Assembly: GCA_049366695.1 (NCBI GenBank)
Contig: JBMNCR010000059.1
Coordinates: 6,778-70,777 of the forward strand
DNA: 64,000 bases
Direction of reading: 5' to 3'
Source of the DNA: JBMNCR01 sp049366695
Lineage (GTDB): Bacteria > Bacillota > Clostridia > Eubacteriales > Alkalibacteraceae
Position 1 is the first letter of the stretch, and each line of letters starts with the position of its first letter. Below, piece by piece: positions 36,863 to 46,892 of this stretch. The translations under genes were made by a program, and so were the position numbers. The notes beneath the pieces are model-generated. The model was not told the DNA's origin. It made no database searches and saw nothing but the letters and a program-made list of their open reading frames with translations.

Positions 36863-39301
36863 ATGATTATTAAAGAGTTACAGATAACTGCTTTTGGTAA
36901 ATTTCATAAAAAAACTCTGTTCTTTAATAATGGTATAAATATCGTCTATGGTCATAATGAATCAGGGAAGAGTACTGTGCATAAATTTATAGAAGCCATG
37001 CTATTTGGTTTTTTTAAAGATCAAAAATCAAGACGTAGTTATAGTAACGAGTATGATAAATATTTGCCTTTAGAAGGAAGTGAGTACAAAGGCACTATAA
37101 TACTAAATAAAGATAACAACGAAATTAGAATTGAAAGAAATATACATAAAGGAAGAGATTGTGTAAAAATTTATAACAATATAACCGGCGAAGAAATTAC
37201 AAAAGAATATTATTACGATAAATCTATTAAACTATATTTTCCATTTGATCCTAGTTTAATGAATAGAACAATATATAATAATACAGTAAGTATTTCTCAA
37301 CTAAAAAGTGAAACGCAATCAGAATTAATTTATGAGTTGAAAGATAGATTGGTTAATTACGGAAGTGGTAATGCTGATTTATCAGTTAAAAATGCTATAC
37401 ATCATCTACAAGAATTACTCTTTCAACAAGGAACAGAAAAGAGAAAAAATACTCCAAAGTATGATGCAATTTCTACATATACAAGATTGTTAACAGAAAA
37501 AGAAGAAGTAATTGATATTAACTGCAAAATAAAAGAGTTGCAAGGGGAAATTATACATTTTAAAAATGATTTGGAATCTCTAAATAAAGATAAGAAAGCT
37601 CTTGTTGATAACTTATTAGCTATTGAGAGTAAAGAGAGCAAAGAAATACTTGAAGAATATAATAAAAAAATATGTGAAAATAATAAATTGATTAAAGAGA
37701 TGGATAAGTTACACGTCAAAGACGTTGTGGGAGAAGATTATCAATATATTATACAATATGAAAATGAGATAAATATTATCAAAAAAAATGCTAAAAATAT
37801 GGTGGAAAAAATAAATATATGTAATAAAAAAATAAATAATATTAAAGATGAAATTTCAAGTGAAGAAGATTATATAGTGTATAAAAATATGTATGAAGAT
37901 TATAATGCATTACACATTCTGAATAATGAAATAAATAATTTGAAATTCAAGAAAGAAAATAATAATTATTTTTTATTAGAAGACAAAGTTAATAGTTTAG
38001 AAGGAAGAGCAAAGATCAATTTTTTAGTAATTTTCATATCATTATTATTAAGTTTTTTTGGAATGTTTATGGGAATTTATATGGATAGTATTTTCTATTT
38101 ATTTATGATATTTTTTCTTGTTATAATAATTACATTTATATCAAACAACAAGACTAAAAAACGAATAATGATGACAAAGGAAAAATTGAATATAAACAGA
38201 AATAGTACTAATAAATTAGAAAAAAAAATAATAAATATGAAAAAAAATATTAATGATATCTATATAAAATATAAATGTTCTACTTATGAAGAATTTATCC
38301 AAATATATAAGAATTATAAAGAGAAAAGCGAATCTTGCGAGATTTTATATAATGATTTGCAAATTATAGATGATAGAAGAAATAATTTATACCAAGACAT
38401 AAAAAATTATCAGCAAGAAATTGAATTAAAGAAACAAAAGATATATAACCTATTGAAATTAAATAATGTTAGCAGTAAAGATGAATTTGAAAGATGTATA
38501 AAAAATAGAGGTTTATTAAAAGAGTTAAAAACAAAATACAATAATAATAAAATAGTAATGAGTAATATTATTGATCCATGTAAGTTACATATCATTGAAA
38601 AGAAAGCTAAAGATTACGATATGTTAAAATCAAAAATCAGTAATTTAGATAGAGGACAAGTTAAAGAGAGTATACAAACATTAGAAGAGTCAATAAAAAC
38701 TAAAGAAAGTGAAAAATCTAAACTAGAAGGGCAGATCCATAGTATTGTATCATTAAATAGAAATTTATCTGATATAGAAAATGAAATTCTTTATTATAGT
38801 AATGAAATAGAGAAGATAAATGATAGAGAGAAAACCTTAAATTTAGCTATTAACACTATTCAACGTATTTCCGAGGAAATACATAACGAATTAGCCCCAA
38901 ATATAAACAATACTCTAGGAAATATATTATATGATATAACAAAAAAATATAATAATGTCAGAGTTAGTAAAGATTTAGAAATAAAAATCGAAGATCCCAA
39001 AAATGATTTTTTATTAAAAATAGGGAATTTAAGTTCTGGAACAATAGATCAAGTGTATTTTGCTTTTAGAATAGGACTATTTAATTTTTTAAATTATAAA
39101 AATATGCCAATTCTATTAGATGAAGCTTTTATTCAATATGATAATAATAGATTAGCAAATGTACTTAAATATTTAATTGATAATTCAGACAACAGGCAAA
39201 TAATTATTTTTACCTCTCAAGAAAGAGAAATAACGTTATTAAAAGAAATAAGCAATAATGTTAATATTATAAATTTAAATAAAGAAGCTGCATTTGCTTA
39301 G
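36863..39301 (+). CDS. YhaN-like SMC/SbcC-type ATPase with internal membrane helices
   Basis: 812 residues. N-terminal ABC head with ITAFGKFHKK and Walker A GHNESGKSTVHKFIEA (about 32-47); long coiled coils (about 205-370 and 435-690); C-terminal head with LSSGTIDQVYFAFRIG (signature) and Walker B MPILLDEAFIQYD near residue 752. In the middle of the coiled coil are two adjacent hydrophobic helices (about 388-427, NFLVIFISLLLSFFGMFMG and a second), a feature of the YhaN branch that would anchor the hinge in the membrane. Acts with the preceding nuclease, probably on DNA ends. Start abuts the upstream stop. Confidence 0.9.
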   Translation: MIIKELQITAFGKFHKKTLFFNNGINIVYGHNESGKSTVHKFIEAMLFGFFKDQKSRRSYSNEYDKYLPLEGSEYKGTIILNKDNNEIRIERNIHKGRDCVKIYNNITGEEITKEYYYDKSIKLYFPFDPSLMNRTIYNNTVSISQLKSETQSELIYELKDRLVNYGSGNADLSVKNAIHHLQELLFQQGTEKRKNTPKYDAISTYTRLLTEKEEVIDINCKIKELQGEIIHFKNDLESLNKDKKALVDNLLAIESKESKEILEEYNKKICENNKLIKEMDKLHVKDVVGEDYQYIIQYENEINIIKKNAKNMVEKINICNKKINNIKDEISSEEDYIVYKNMYEDYNALHILNNEINNLKFKKENNNYFLLEDKVNSLEGRAKINFLVIFISLLLSFFGMFMGIYMDSIFYLFMIFFLVIIITFISNNKTKKRIMMTKEKLNINRNSTNKLEKKIINMKKNINDIYIKYKCSTYEEFIQIYKNYKEKSESCEILYNDLQIIDDRRNNLYQDIKNYQQEIELKKQKIYNLLKLNNVSSKDEFERCIKNRGLLKELKTKYNNNKIVMSNIIDPCKLHIIEKKAKDYDMLKSKISNLDRGQVKESIQTLEESIKTKESEKSKLEGQIHSIVSLNRNLSDIENEILYYSNEIEKINDREKTLNLAINTIQRISEEIHNELAPNINNTLGNILYDITKKYNNVRVSKDLEIKIEDPKNDFLLKIGNLSSGTIDQVYFAFRIGLFNFLNYKNMPILLDEAFIQYDNNRLANVLKYLIDNSDNRQIIIFTSQEREITLLKEISNNVNIINLNKEAAFA

Positions 39302-39373
39302 TTAAAGGTAATAATCTCACAGTCTAAAACGGGTTCGGGTATACACCATTATCTTAAGCATTGCAGCTTTTTT

Positions 39374-39565
39374 TTATATTCTTTGTTCTCCAACTAAAAA
39401 TTTTATTGAGTATAGCCCGCCTATTCCTACTAAAGCATATACTATTCTACTTAAGATTGCCGCTTGACCACCAAAAAGAGATGCAACTAAATCAAACTGA
39501 AAAAAACCTATGAGTCCCCAATTAACTGCACCTATTATTACTAGTATTAGAGCTACTTTATCCAT
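39374..39565 (-). CDS. DUF378 small membrane protein
   Basis: 63 residues with two hydrophobic helices and the DUF378 signature IGAVNWGLIGFFQFDLVASLFGG (residues about 11-33) and ALVGIGGLYSI. Function unknown; B. subtilis YuzA belongs to the same family. Leftward, single gene, AGGAGATGATT site. Confidence 0.9.
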   Translation of the reverse strand: MDKVALILVIIGAVNWGLIGFFQFDLVASLFGGQAAILSRIVYALVGIGGLYSIKFLVGEQRI

Positions 39566-39899
39566 ATAATCATCTCCTAATTTATTATTGATGTTATTGT
39601 TTGTTATTATAAAAAAAATATTAATTTTTTTTATAATAACATGAAGATAAAGTAATGTTTAAATAATAAGCAATATTTGAAGAAAGGACCTTTACTGTAT
39701 ATTAGCAATAAAAATGAGTAAACACTTAGTTTATCATTAGATTGAAATGATAACTCAAAAATAAATAGTATTACTATATAATATGTATGATTTTAATATA
39801 AAATAAAAAATATTTAGAATATTGAAGGATTTTGTTTGATTTTTTATTAATAATAGTTGATAATATATTGTAATTATTATTCAGAGTTGAGGTAGAAAT
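39566..39899. other. Gene-free spacer with a 38-bp AT palindrome
   Basis: Between the divergent DUF378 and mnmA genes. It contains a 16-bp perfect inverted repeat, GTTATTATAAAAAAAA / TTTTTTTTATAATAAC (39604-39619 and 39626-39641). Otherwise I see only AT-rich promoter sequence. Confidence 0.6.
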
Positions 39900-40988
39900 A
39901 TGAATCGAAAAAAAACAACAGTAGTCGTGGGAATGTCAGGGGGAGTAGATTCTTCTGTTGCTGCACTTATACTTAAAGAACAGGGATATGATGTAATTGG
40001 TATATTTATGAAAAATTGGGATGAAGAAGATGATTATGGAGTATGTACTTCTACTGAAGATTACGATGATGTAATAAAAGTATGTAATAAAATTGGTATT
40101 CCATATTATACTGTTAACTTTGTAAAAGAATATTGGGATAAAGTTTTTTCTTATTTTTTAGAAGAATATAAGAAAGGTAGAACGCCAAATCCAGATGTAC
40201 TTTGTAATAAAGAAATAAAATTTAAAGCATTTATGGACTATGCTCTGAAAACTGTAGGTGCGGATTATTTAGCAACGGGACATTATGCTCGTGTTTCCTT
40301 AGAAGATGGATATTATAAATTATTAAGAGGTGTTGATAATAATAAAGATCAAACATATTTTTTATGTAGGTTAGGACAAAAACAATTATCAAAAACTATG
40401 TTTCCAATAGGTGATATTGAAAAATCTGAAGTTAGAAGAATTGCTGAAGAAAATGATTTAGTAAATGCAAATAAAAAAGATTCTACAGGAATATGTTTTA
40501 TAGGAGAAAGAAATTTTAATAAATTTTTAAATAATTATCTCCCTGCTAAAAAGGGAGTCATTAAGGATATGGAAGGTAATATTAAAGGAGAACACACAGG
40601 GCTGATGCACTATACTTTAGGTCAAAGAAAAGGTTTAGGTATTGGAGGACAAGGTAGTGGAGAACCGTGGTTTGTTGTAAGAAAAGATTTGAATACCAAT
40701 ACATTGTTTGTAGTTCAAGGAGTTCAACATCCTTTGTTATACTCTAGTGGTTTAACAGCTACATCATTTAATTGGATAAAAGGTATTCAAGATAAAAAAA
40801 GATTTGATTGTACTGCTAAATTTAGGTACAGGCAATTTGATCAAAAAGTGAAAGTGGAAATATTAGAAAATAATAATATAGAAGTGTTGTTTAACGAAAA
40901 ACAAAAAGCTATTACTCCTGGACAAGAGGTGGTTTTGTATGAGGGAGAAGAATGCCTAGGTGGAGGAACAATTGAAACAAGTTTTTAG
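39900..40988 (+). CDS. mnmA: tRNA-specific 2-thiouridylase MnmA
   Basis: Thiolates U34 of Lys, Glu and Gln tRNAs using sulfur relayed from a cysteine desulfurase. 362 residues with the PP-loop GMSGGVDSSVAAL (residues 11-23), catalytic Cys in NPDVLCNKEIKF (about 97-108) and the second catalytic Cys in STGICFIGER (about 197-206), followed by LGQRKGLGIGG. Single gene behind a GAGTTGAGG site. No iscS/iscU neighbours. Confidence 0.96.
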   Translation: MNRKKTTVVVGMSGGVDSSVAALILKEQGYDVIGIFMKNWDEEDDYGVCTSTEDYDDVIKVCNKIGIPYYTVNFVKEYWDKVFSYFLEEYKKGRTPNPDVLCNKEIKFKAFMDYALKTVGADYLATGHYARVSLEDGYYKLLRGVDNNKDQTYFLCRLGQKQLSKTMFPIGDIEKSEVRRIAEENDLVNANKKDSTGICFIGERNFNKFLNNYLPAKKGVIKDMEGNIKGEHTGLMHYTLGQRKGLGIGGQGSGEPWFVVRKDLNTNTLFVVQGVQHPLLYSSGLTATSFNWIKGIQDKKRFDCTAKFRYRQFDQKVKVEILENNNIEVLFNEKQKAITPGQEVVLYEGEECLGGGTIETSF

Positions 40989-41524
40989 GCAGAAAAAAAT
41001 TTTGTAGTTTATATTTTTAAGGATATTAAATCACTCTATATTTTTGTAAATCATGATAATTGGTTAATCTTTTTAAAATATAATTGATGAATTAAGTATC
41101 TATATTTTTAGATGCCATTTTCATGTAAGTTATTTATAAAATAATTTAACTGTTAATAATTTGATTAATTATTAATTAGTCAGGGTGATAAAAAAATTGA
41201 AATTTATATTATTACCTTCACTTAGATGTTGCGTATAAAATATATGATCTATATTTATTTTATTTATATATAAACTTAGTATATTATAGAAATTACAAAT
41301 CGATGTTTTTTAAAAAATCTTGTTAACAATAATTATTTATCTTTATTGAAATTGTTAAAAAGATTTATTTTTATGTTTTAAATTCATATAAAACAAAGAA
41401 TTAGTTAGAGAATAATAATTGTTTTTTTTAATATTTTTTTAAGGTATTATTAATATAATTTGATTATATTTAAAGTTTTTTATAATGTTATAATAAAATA
41501 TATAGATAAATGAAGGAGAAATAT
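40989..41524. other. AT-rich gene-free stretch
   Basis: About 535 bases, very AT-rich, with no plausible coding frame. It contains short T- and A-tracts and a TTGTTAACAATAATTA element near 41332 resembling one half of a Rex-type site, but no full palindrome. I see no known regulatory RNA. Confidence 0.6.
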
Positions 41525-42193
41525 ATGAAAATACTTTATGTTGAAGATGAAAAGAAAATTACAGATGCTTTACAAGAAATGTGTAAAATTTATAATATTG
41601 AATGCGATATTGCCAATGATGGTGAGGAAGGCATGCTTTATGCTGAAAATGATATATATGATGTTATTATTCTTGATATTATGTTACCGATAAAAAGTGG
41701 TTTAGAAATATTAAAAGAAATACGTGATCAAGGGAATAAAACCTCTGTACTTCTTTTGACAGCTAAAGATAGTGAAGAAGATATTGTAAAAGGTTTGGAT
41801 ACAGGAGCAGATGACTATTTAGTAAAGCCTTTTTCAACCAAAGAGTTATTTGCTCGTATTAGAGCTTTAAGCAGAAGAATTGATAAGGAATATGTAGAAG
41901 ATATAATTAAATTAGGAGATGTAGAGTTTGATATAATAAATTATAATATTAAAATAAATGGAAACTGTATGAAATTGACTTATAAAGAATCATTATTGTT
42001 TGAAATGTTTATTAAAAGACCGGAACAAGTTTTTACTAGAGAACAAATATTGGATAGAGTTTGGGGATTTGATAGTGAAGTGAATGAGAATAATATTGAG
42101 ATTTATGTTCATAATTTACGAAAGAAGTTAAAAGATACCAATCTTAAGATCGATACTGTTCGAAGTGTAGGTTATACGTTGAAGGTGATATAA
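41525..42193 (+). CDS. OmpR-family response regulator
   Basis: 222 residues: receiver domain (1-116) with phospho-acceptor Asp in VIILDIMLP and the K in LVKPF, then a winged-helix DNA-binding domain (about 128-222) with RVWGFDSEVNENNIEIYVHNLRKKL. Start at the ATG at 41525, after AAGGAGAA; an in-frame ATG at 41510 overlaps that site. Immediately followed (1 base) by its histidine kinase. Confidence 0.95.
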   Translation: MKILYVEDEKKITDALQEMCKIYNIECDIANDGEEGMLYAENDIYDVIILDIMLPIKSGLEILKEIRDQGNKTSVLLLTAKDSEEDIVKGLDTGADDYLVKPFSTKELFARIRALSRRIDKEYVEDIIKLGDVEFDIINYNIKINGNCMKLTYKESLLFEMFIKRPEQVFTREQILDRVWGFDSEVNENNIEIYVHNLRKKLKDTNLKIDTVRSVGYTLKVI

Positions 42194-42194
42194 T

Positions 42195-43493
42195 ATGTTT
42201 AAGAAATTACATAAAAAATTAGCATTTATGAATGCTTTAATACTTATTTCTTTTTTATTAATTTTTTCATACTCAATAGTTGGTATATCTTCGTATGTTT
42301 TAGATAAATCATCTAAGCAGTCATTACAAAGAAATGCTACGCAATTAATTGATTTAAGTCAAAGACGTAATTCTTTTAACCTTATATTTCTTGATGTCAA
42401 ATTACCTGGTAAAGATATGTTTCACGATATGATCGATACTGACTATGTAATATGGGATGATGATTTAGATATTTCGACTATAAGTAAGGTTGAAGATGAA
42501 CTTATACAAAAGCTTTATACATATTCAAAGAAAATATATATCAATAAAAGTAGTAAATTTAATAATTTTCAAATAGACGGTGAAAGTTTTAGACTTTATT
42601 CAGTCTACTATGAATTGTATGATGGGTCAGGTGGGGTAATTCAAGTATATCAATCAAAAATGATCGAGAAGGAAATACTGAAAAGTTTATTTCTTGTAAT
42701 AGTTTTAATAGGATCAGTAAGTAGTTTTATTTTAATAATAATTAGTGCTTATTTAGCTAAAAAATCATTAGAACCCGTCAGGATTTCTTATGAAAGACAA
42801 AAAGAATTTATTGGAGACGCTTCCCATGAATTGCGCACACCATTAACAGTTATGAGAACAAATTTAGACTTACTATCAATGAAAGAAGATGAAACAATTA
42901 AGGAAAATAAAAAGTGGTTTAATAATATTGCTTCAGAAACTGAAACCATGGCTAAGTTAGTTAATAACCTATTAACCCTAGCACAAGTTGATAACAAGCA
43001 AGTTAGTACTACTTTTAATTTAATAGACATATCTGAAATTGCAAAAAAAGTATGTGATAAACTAGCGGTAATTGCTGTGGAAAAAGAAATTGTATTAAAA
43101 AGTGATATATTAAATGATGTAAAAATAAATGGTAACGAAGATAAGATAGAGCAATTATTAGTAATATTAATTGATAATGCAATTAAATATACTCAGAAAG
43201 GAGGAGATGTACGCGTTACCTTGACAGCTACATCCGAAAAGGTAATTATAAATATAAAAGATTCTGGGATTGGAATAAGTGAGGAAGATAAAAATAAAAT
43301 TTTTGATAGGTTTTATCGTGTAGATAAGGTACGCTCTAGAGAACAAGGAGGTTCGGGGTTAGGTTTAAGTATAGCAAGATGGATTATAGCAGACCATCAA
43401 GCCACCATTGATATAAATAGCCAACTAGGCGAAGGAAGTGAGTTTATACTAGAATTTCCTAACGTAACAACTTATAGAAAAAACTTGAAATAG
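42195..43493 (+). CDS. Sensor histidine kinase
   Basis: 432 residues, partner of the preceding regulator. Two membrane helices (about 10-32 and 158-182) enclose an extracytoplasmic domain of about 125 residues. There is no obvious full HAMP; a short linker leads to HisKA (DASHELRTPLTVM, His near residue 211) and HATPase_c (NAIKYTQKGG, DSGIGIS, GGSGLGLSIARWI). Signal unknown; the downstream CapA-like protein may be a target or simply a neighbour. Confidence 0.94.
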   Translation: MFKKLHKKLAFMNALILISFLLIFSYSIVGISSYVLDKSSKQSLQRNATQLIDLSQRRNSFNLIFLDVKLPGKDMFHDMIDTDYVIWDDDLDISTISKVEDELIQKLYTYSKKIYINKSSKFNNFQIDGESFRLYSVYYELYDGSGGVIQVYQSKMIEKEILKSLFLVIVLIGSVSSFILIIISAYLAKKSLEPVRISYERQKEFIGDASHELRTPLTVMRTNLDLLSMKEDETIKENKKWFNNIASETETMAKLVNNLLTLAQVDNKQVSTTFNLIDISEIAKKVCDKLAVIAVEKEIVLKSDILNDVKINGNEDKIEQLLVILIDNAIKYTQKGGDVRVTLTATSEKVIINIKDSGIGISEEDKNKIFDRFYRVDKVRSREQGGSGLGLSIARWIIADHQATIDINSQLGEGSEFILEFPNVTTYRKNLK

Positions 43494-43543
43494 GCAGTGA
43501 ATAATCCTTATAATATATATATTAATATATTTAAGGAGAAAAT

Positions 43544-44794
43544 ATGAAAAAGAAGATATTTGGTTTTATAATAATTATTACTTTAGGTGTAATAAGTATA
43601 TTTTTTATTAATACATTGCTATCAAGAGAAAATTACAAATCACCTGAATTAACTGTTATGGTACCGCAAGAAGATTTGAAAGCAAGTGTTTTTTCTATTC
43701 CTACTGGAGATTATATAGGTAGGAAAGAGAAAATTACAATAACTGTTAATGGAGATATAATGTTTCATGGGACTCAGATTAATAATGCATATAGTAATGG
43801 AAAATATAATTTTGATGAAAACTTTATTAAAATTAAGAAATATATACAAAATGCTGACTTAGCCTTGGGGAACTTTGAGACTACTACAGCAGGAGGACAA
43901 CCTAGTGGATATCCAGTATTTAATGCACCAGATGAAACATTGACTACTTTATCTTCTCTAGGATATGATGTACTTTCTACAGCTAATAATCATTGTTTAG
44001 ATAAGGGTAAAAACGGTATTATACGAACGATTAGTAAAATTAATGAAAATAATATGATTAATGTAGGTACATATGTGGAACCAGGGGAACATATTGAGAT
44101 CATAGATATTCGTGGTGTAAAATTATCAATTTTATCATATACTTACGGTTTAAACGGCATGGATAGTTTGTTATCAAATAGTGAACGTGAATATATGGTA
44201 AATCTTATTGATAAAGATAAAATAAAATCAGATATTTACAAATCTGAAGAAATGGGTGTTGATTTTACTATTGTCTTAATTCATTGGGGAAATGAGTATC
44301 AATTAACACCATCTAGTTATCAAAGAGAACTCGCAAATGATATGTTTAATTGGGGTGCGGATATTATTTTAGGAAGTCATCCTCATGTAATTCAAGAATC
44401 AAAAATTGTTGAAAAAGATGGAAAGGCAAAGTATGTAATATATTCTATGGGAAATTTTATTTCTAATCAAAGGAGGGAAACGTTAAGTTCTATTGAAAAT
44501 AGAGTATATACTGAAGACGGAGTAATAGTTAATATTACGTTGGAAAAAGATTTTCTATATGATGAATCAAAATTAGTGAGTGTAAATTATATTCCTACTT
44601 GGGTATACAGATATGGAAACAGCGGATCATATAATTATGAAGTTCTTCCTATAAGAGAAACATTAAATAGTTCTAACCAACTAGATAACACAACAATTAA
44701 TAAATTGAGACAATCGTATATACATACTATGACAAAAATGAAATTATATAAAGATTTTGGTGGGCGAAATGGTAAGATTTACGAAAATGACTAA
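43544..44794 (+). CDS. CapA-family (PgsA-like) phosphoesterase
   Basis: 416 residues anchored by one N-terminal helix (about 4-24), with the body outside the cell. CapA/poly-gamma-glutamate family motifs: VNGDIMFHG (about 69-77), ADLALGNFETT, STANNHCLDKG (about 146-156), IHWGNEYQ and ILGSHPHVIQ. The family is a metallophosphatase fold; only some members make poly-gamma-glutamate, and capB/capC are absent, so the substrate is open. AAGGAGAA site. Its 3' end overlaps rimI by 26 bases. Confidence 0.9.
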   Translation: MKKKIFGFIIIITLGVISIFFINTLLSRENYKSPELTVMVPQEDLKASVFSIPTGDYIGRKEKITITVNGDIMFHGTQINNAYSNGKYNFDENFIKIKKYIQNADLALGNFETTTAGGQPSGYPVFNAPDETLTTLSSLGYDVLSTANNHCLDKGKNGIIRTISKINENNMINVGTYVEPGEHIEIIDIRGVKLSILSYTYGLNGMDSLLSNSEREYMVNLIDKDKIKSDIYKSEEMGVDFTIVLIHWGNEYQLTPSSYQRELANDMFNWGADIILGSHPHVIQESKIVEKDGKAKYVIYSMGNFISNQRRETLSSIENRVYTEDGVIVNITLEKDFLYDESKLVSVNYIPTWVYRYGNSGSYNYEVLPIRETLNSSNQLDNTTINKLRQSYIHTMTKMKLYKDFGGRNGKIYEND

Positions 44795-45206
44795 TTCTCA
44801 CATAAGAAATGTTATAGAAATAGAGAAAAAATCTTTCTCTATTCCTTGGAATGAAAATATGTATATGGAGGAAATTAATAATTCCATAGCTTATTATTGT
44901 GTAATGAAATATTTTTTTAAAATTATAGGTTATGCTGGTGTGTGGATAATATTTGATGAAGGTCACATTACAAATTTAGCTATTGATCCAAAGTTTAGAA
45001 GAAAAGGATATGGAAAGAGAATACTTAAACATTTAATAAAAGTGTTAACTAAGAGAGGGATAAGTAGAATTACATTAGAAGTAAGAAAAAGTAATGAAGA
45101 TGCAATAAAATTGTATAAAAAATTTGACTTTTATGAAAGTGGTATAAGGAAAAAATACTATTCTGATAATAAAGAAGATGCCATAATAATGTGGAGGATA
45201 ACATGA
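44769..45206 (+). CDS. rimI: Ribosomal protein-alanine acetyltransferase RimI-like
   Basis: GNAT N-acetyltransferase of 145 residues. Acetyl-CoA loop RRKGYGKRILKHLI (about 79-92), ITNLAIDPKF before it, and EVRKSNEDAIKLYKKFDFYESGIRKKYY, the RimI hallmark. The frame is open to 44757; I use the ATG at 44769 (MVRFTKMTNSHIRNV), inside the capA 3' end. In B. subtilis the equivalent ydiD lies between tsaB and tsaD, as this gene does relative to tsaD. Confidence 0.93.
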   Translation: MVRFTKMTNSHIRNVIEIEKKSFSIPWNENMYMEEINNSIAYYCVMKYFFKIIGYAGVWIIFDEGHITNLAIDPKFRRKGYGKRILKHLIKVLTKRGISRITLEVRKSNEDAIKLYKKFDFYESGIRKKYYSDNKEDAIIMWRIT

Positions 45207-45880
45207 AAAAAAAGTTAATCACTGTATGTCTATCAATTTTGATTATTATATTTGTTCTTTTAAGTAGTACTCAAATTGTAGTATTATCTGATGATTTTTT
45301 TAATAAGCAATATATTAATAATAATGTTATTAATAACACTCAAATAGAAATTGATGAGTTAATGGAAATAACTGATGAAATACAAAAGTATTTATTTGAT
45401 GACCGAGAAGACTTTTTAATTAATGGAATAGTAAATGGACAAGAACAACAGGTATTTAATACTAGAGAAACGATTCATATGGCGGATGTGAAAAAATTAT
45501 TTAAGTGGGGTGTAATATTAAGGAATATTAGTTTCTTATTAATCATTACTATTTCATTTTTCGTCTGGAAGAAAGATAGAAAAGTGTTATATAGATCTTT
45601 TTTGTATTCATTTATAGTATTTATAATTATTGGTATTTTAATAAGTATATTACTGACTTCTGATTTCAATAAATATTTTAATATTTTTCATGAAATTTTA
45701 TTCTATAATGATTATTGGATGCTAGATTCTAATAATAGCGTATTAATAAATATGCTCCCGTTAGACTTTTTTATAAACATATCTATAAGAATAGGGGCAG
45801 TAACGGCATCTATTATATTATTATTAGGTGTGATTGGATACTTAAAGATTTATAAAAAGGGAGGAAAATATGTCAGATAA
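45203..45880 (+). CDS. TIGR01906/DUF1461 integral membrane protein
   Basis: 225 residues with four hydrophobic helices (about 5-25, 98-118, 125-150, 193-218) and an extracytoplasmic loop with IQKYLFDDREDFL and FNTRETIHMADVKKLF, segments characteristic of the TIGR01906 family. Function unknown. Start at the ATG at 45203, seven bases after GGAGG; overlaps rimI by four bases (ATGA) and tsaD by 11. Confidence 0.88.
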   Translation: MKKKLITVCLSILIIIFVLLSSTQIVVLSDDFFNKQYINNNVINNTQIEIDELMEITDEIQKYLFDDREDFLINGIVNGQEQQVFNTRETIHMADVKKLFKWGVILRNISFLLIITISFFVWKKDRKVLYRSFLYSFIVFIIIGILISILLTSDFNKYFNIFHEILFYNDYWMLDSNNSVLINMLPLDFFINISIRIGAVTASIILLLGVIGYLKIYKKGGKYVR

Positions 45881-46889
45881 AGATATTGTTATCTTAGGTA
45901 TAGAAACATCTTGCGATGAAACGTCAGCTGCTTTAGTAATTAATGGTAGAAAACTACGTTCAAATATTATATATTCACAGATTAAAATACATCAGCCCTT
46001 TGGAGGAGTAGTACCCGAAGTGGCTTCAAGGAACCATGTAAAAAAAATAGATATGATTGTTAAAAAAGCTTTAGATGAAAGTAATATTAATTTAAATGAG
46101 ATAGATGGTGTTGCTGTTACTTATGGTCCAGGACTGGTAGGAAGCTTACTTGTAGGGTTATCATATGCAAAAGCTATTTCATACTGTATAAAAAAACCTC
46201 TTATAGGAATAAATCATATAGAGGGACATATTTGTGCAAATTATATAAATAATTATGATATAAAGCCACCCTTTCTATCACTAGTAGCTTCAGGTGGACA
46301 TACAAATTTAATACTTGTAAAAGATTACGGTGTTTATGAAGTGTTGGGTCAGACAAGAGATGATGCTGCTGGAGAAGCATTTGATAAAATATCAAGATCT
46401 TTGGGCTTTGGGTACCCGGGAGGACCAGCTATAGACAAAGCATCTAAACTTGGAGATCCTGGATTTGTTAATTTTCCAAGAGCTTTCCTTGAAGATGAAA
46501 GTTATGATTTTAGTTTTAGTGGTTTAAAATCATCTGTATTAAATTATCTAAATTCATGTAAAATGAAAGGTATAGAAATAGAGAAAGAGAATGTTGCAGC
46601 AAGCTTTCAAAAAGCTGTTGTAGAAGTATTGGCAATTAAAGCTGTTAATGCTGCTGTAAAATATGATATGAAGACTATATGTATATCTGGAGGTGTGGCT
46701 AGAAACTCATCTTTAAGAGAAACATTAAGTATTTTGACAAAAGAGAAAGAAATATTATTACATTTTCCTGAACCAGATTTATGTTCGGATAATGCTGCTA
46801 TGATAGCAAGTGCTGGTTATTATAAATATGAGAATAATGAATTCTCAAATTACGATCTTAATGCTGTGTCAAATTTGAAGATAATCTAA
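45870..46889 (+). CDS. tsaD: tRNA t6A transferase TsaD (Gcp)
   Basis: Catalytic subunit that transfers threonylcarbamoyl to A37 of tRNA. 339 residues. N-terminal GIETSCDETSAALV (about 8-21), metal-binding NHIEGHICAN (His near 112 and 116), SGGHTNLILVKDYG, DDAAGEAFDKISR, and SGGVARNSSLR near residue 272. Translation is coupled to the DUF1461 gene. A DnaA-box cluster starts four bases after its stop. Confidence 0.97.
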   Translation: MSDKDIVILGIETSCDETSAALVINGRKLRSNIIYSQIKIHQPFGGVVPEVASRNHVKKIDMIVKKALDESNINLNEIDGVAVTYGPGLVGSLLVGLSYAKAISYCIKKPLIGINHIEGHICANYINNYDIKPPFLSLVASGGHTNLILVKDYGVYEVLGQTRDDAAGEAFDKISRSLGFGYPGGPAIDKASKLGDPGFVNFPRAFLEDESYDFSFSGLKSSVLNYLNSCKMKGIEIEKENVAASFQKAVVEVLAIKAVNAAVKYDMKTICISGGVARNSSLRETLSILTKEKEILLHFPEPDLCSDNAAMIASAGYYKYENNEFSNYDLNAVSNLKII

Positions 46890-46892
46890 ACA

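Noticed and set aside
41332..41347. Rex-like operator in the spacer before the response regulator gene
   Set aside because: Only one half-site (TTGTTAAC) is present, with no matching second half at the right distance.
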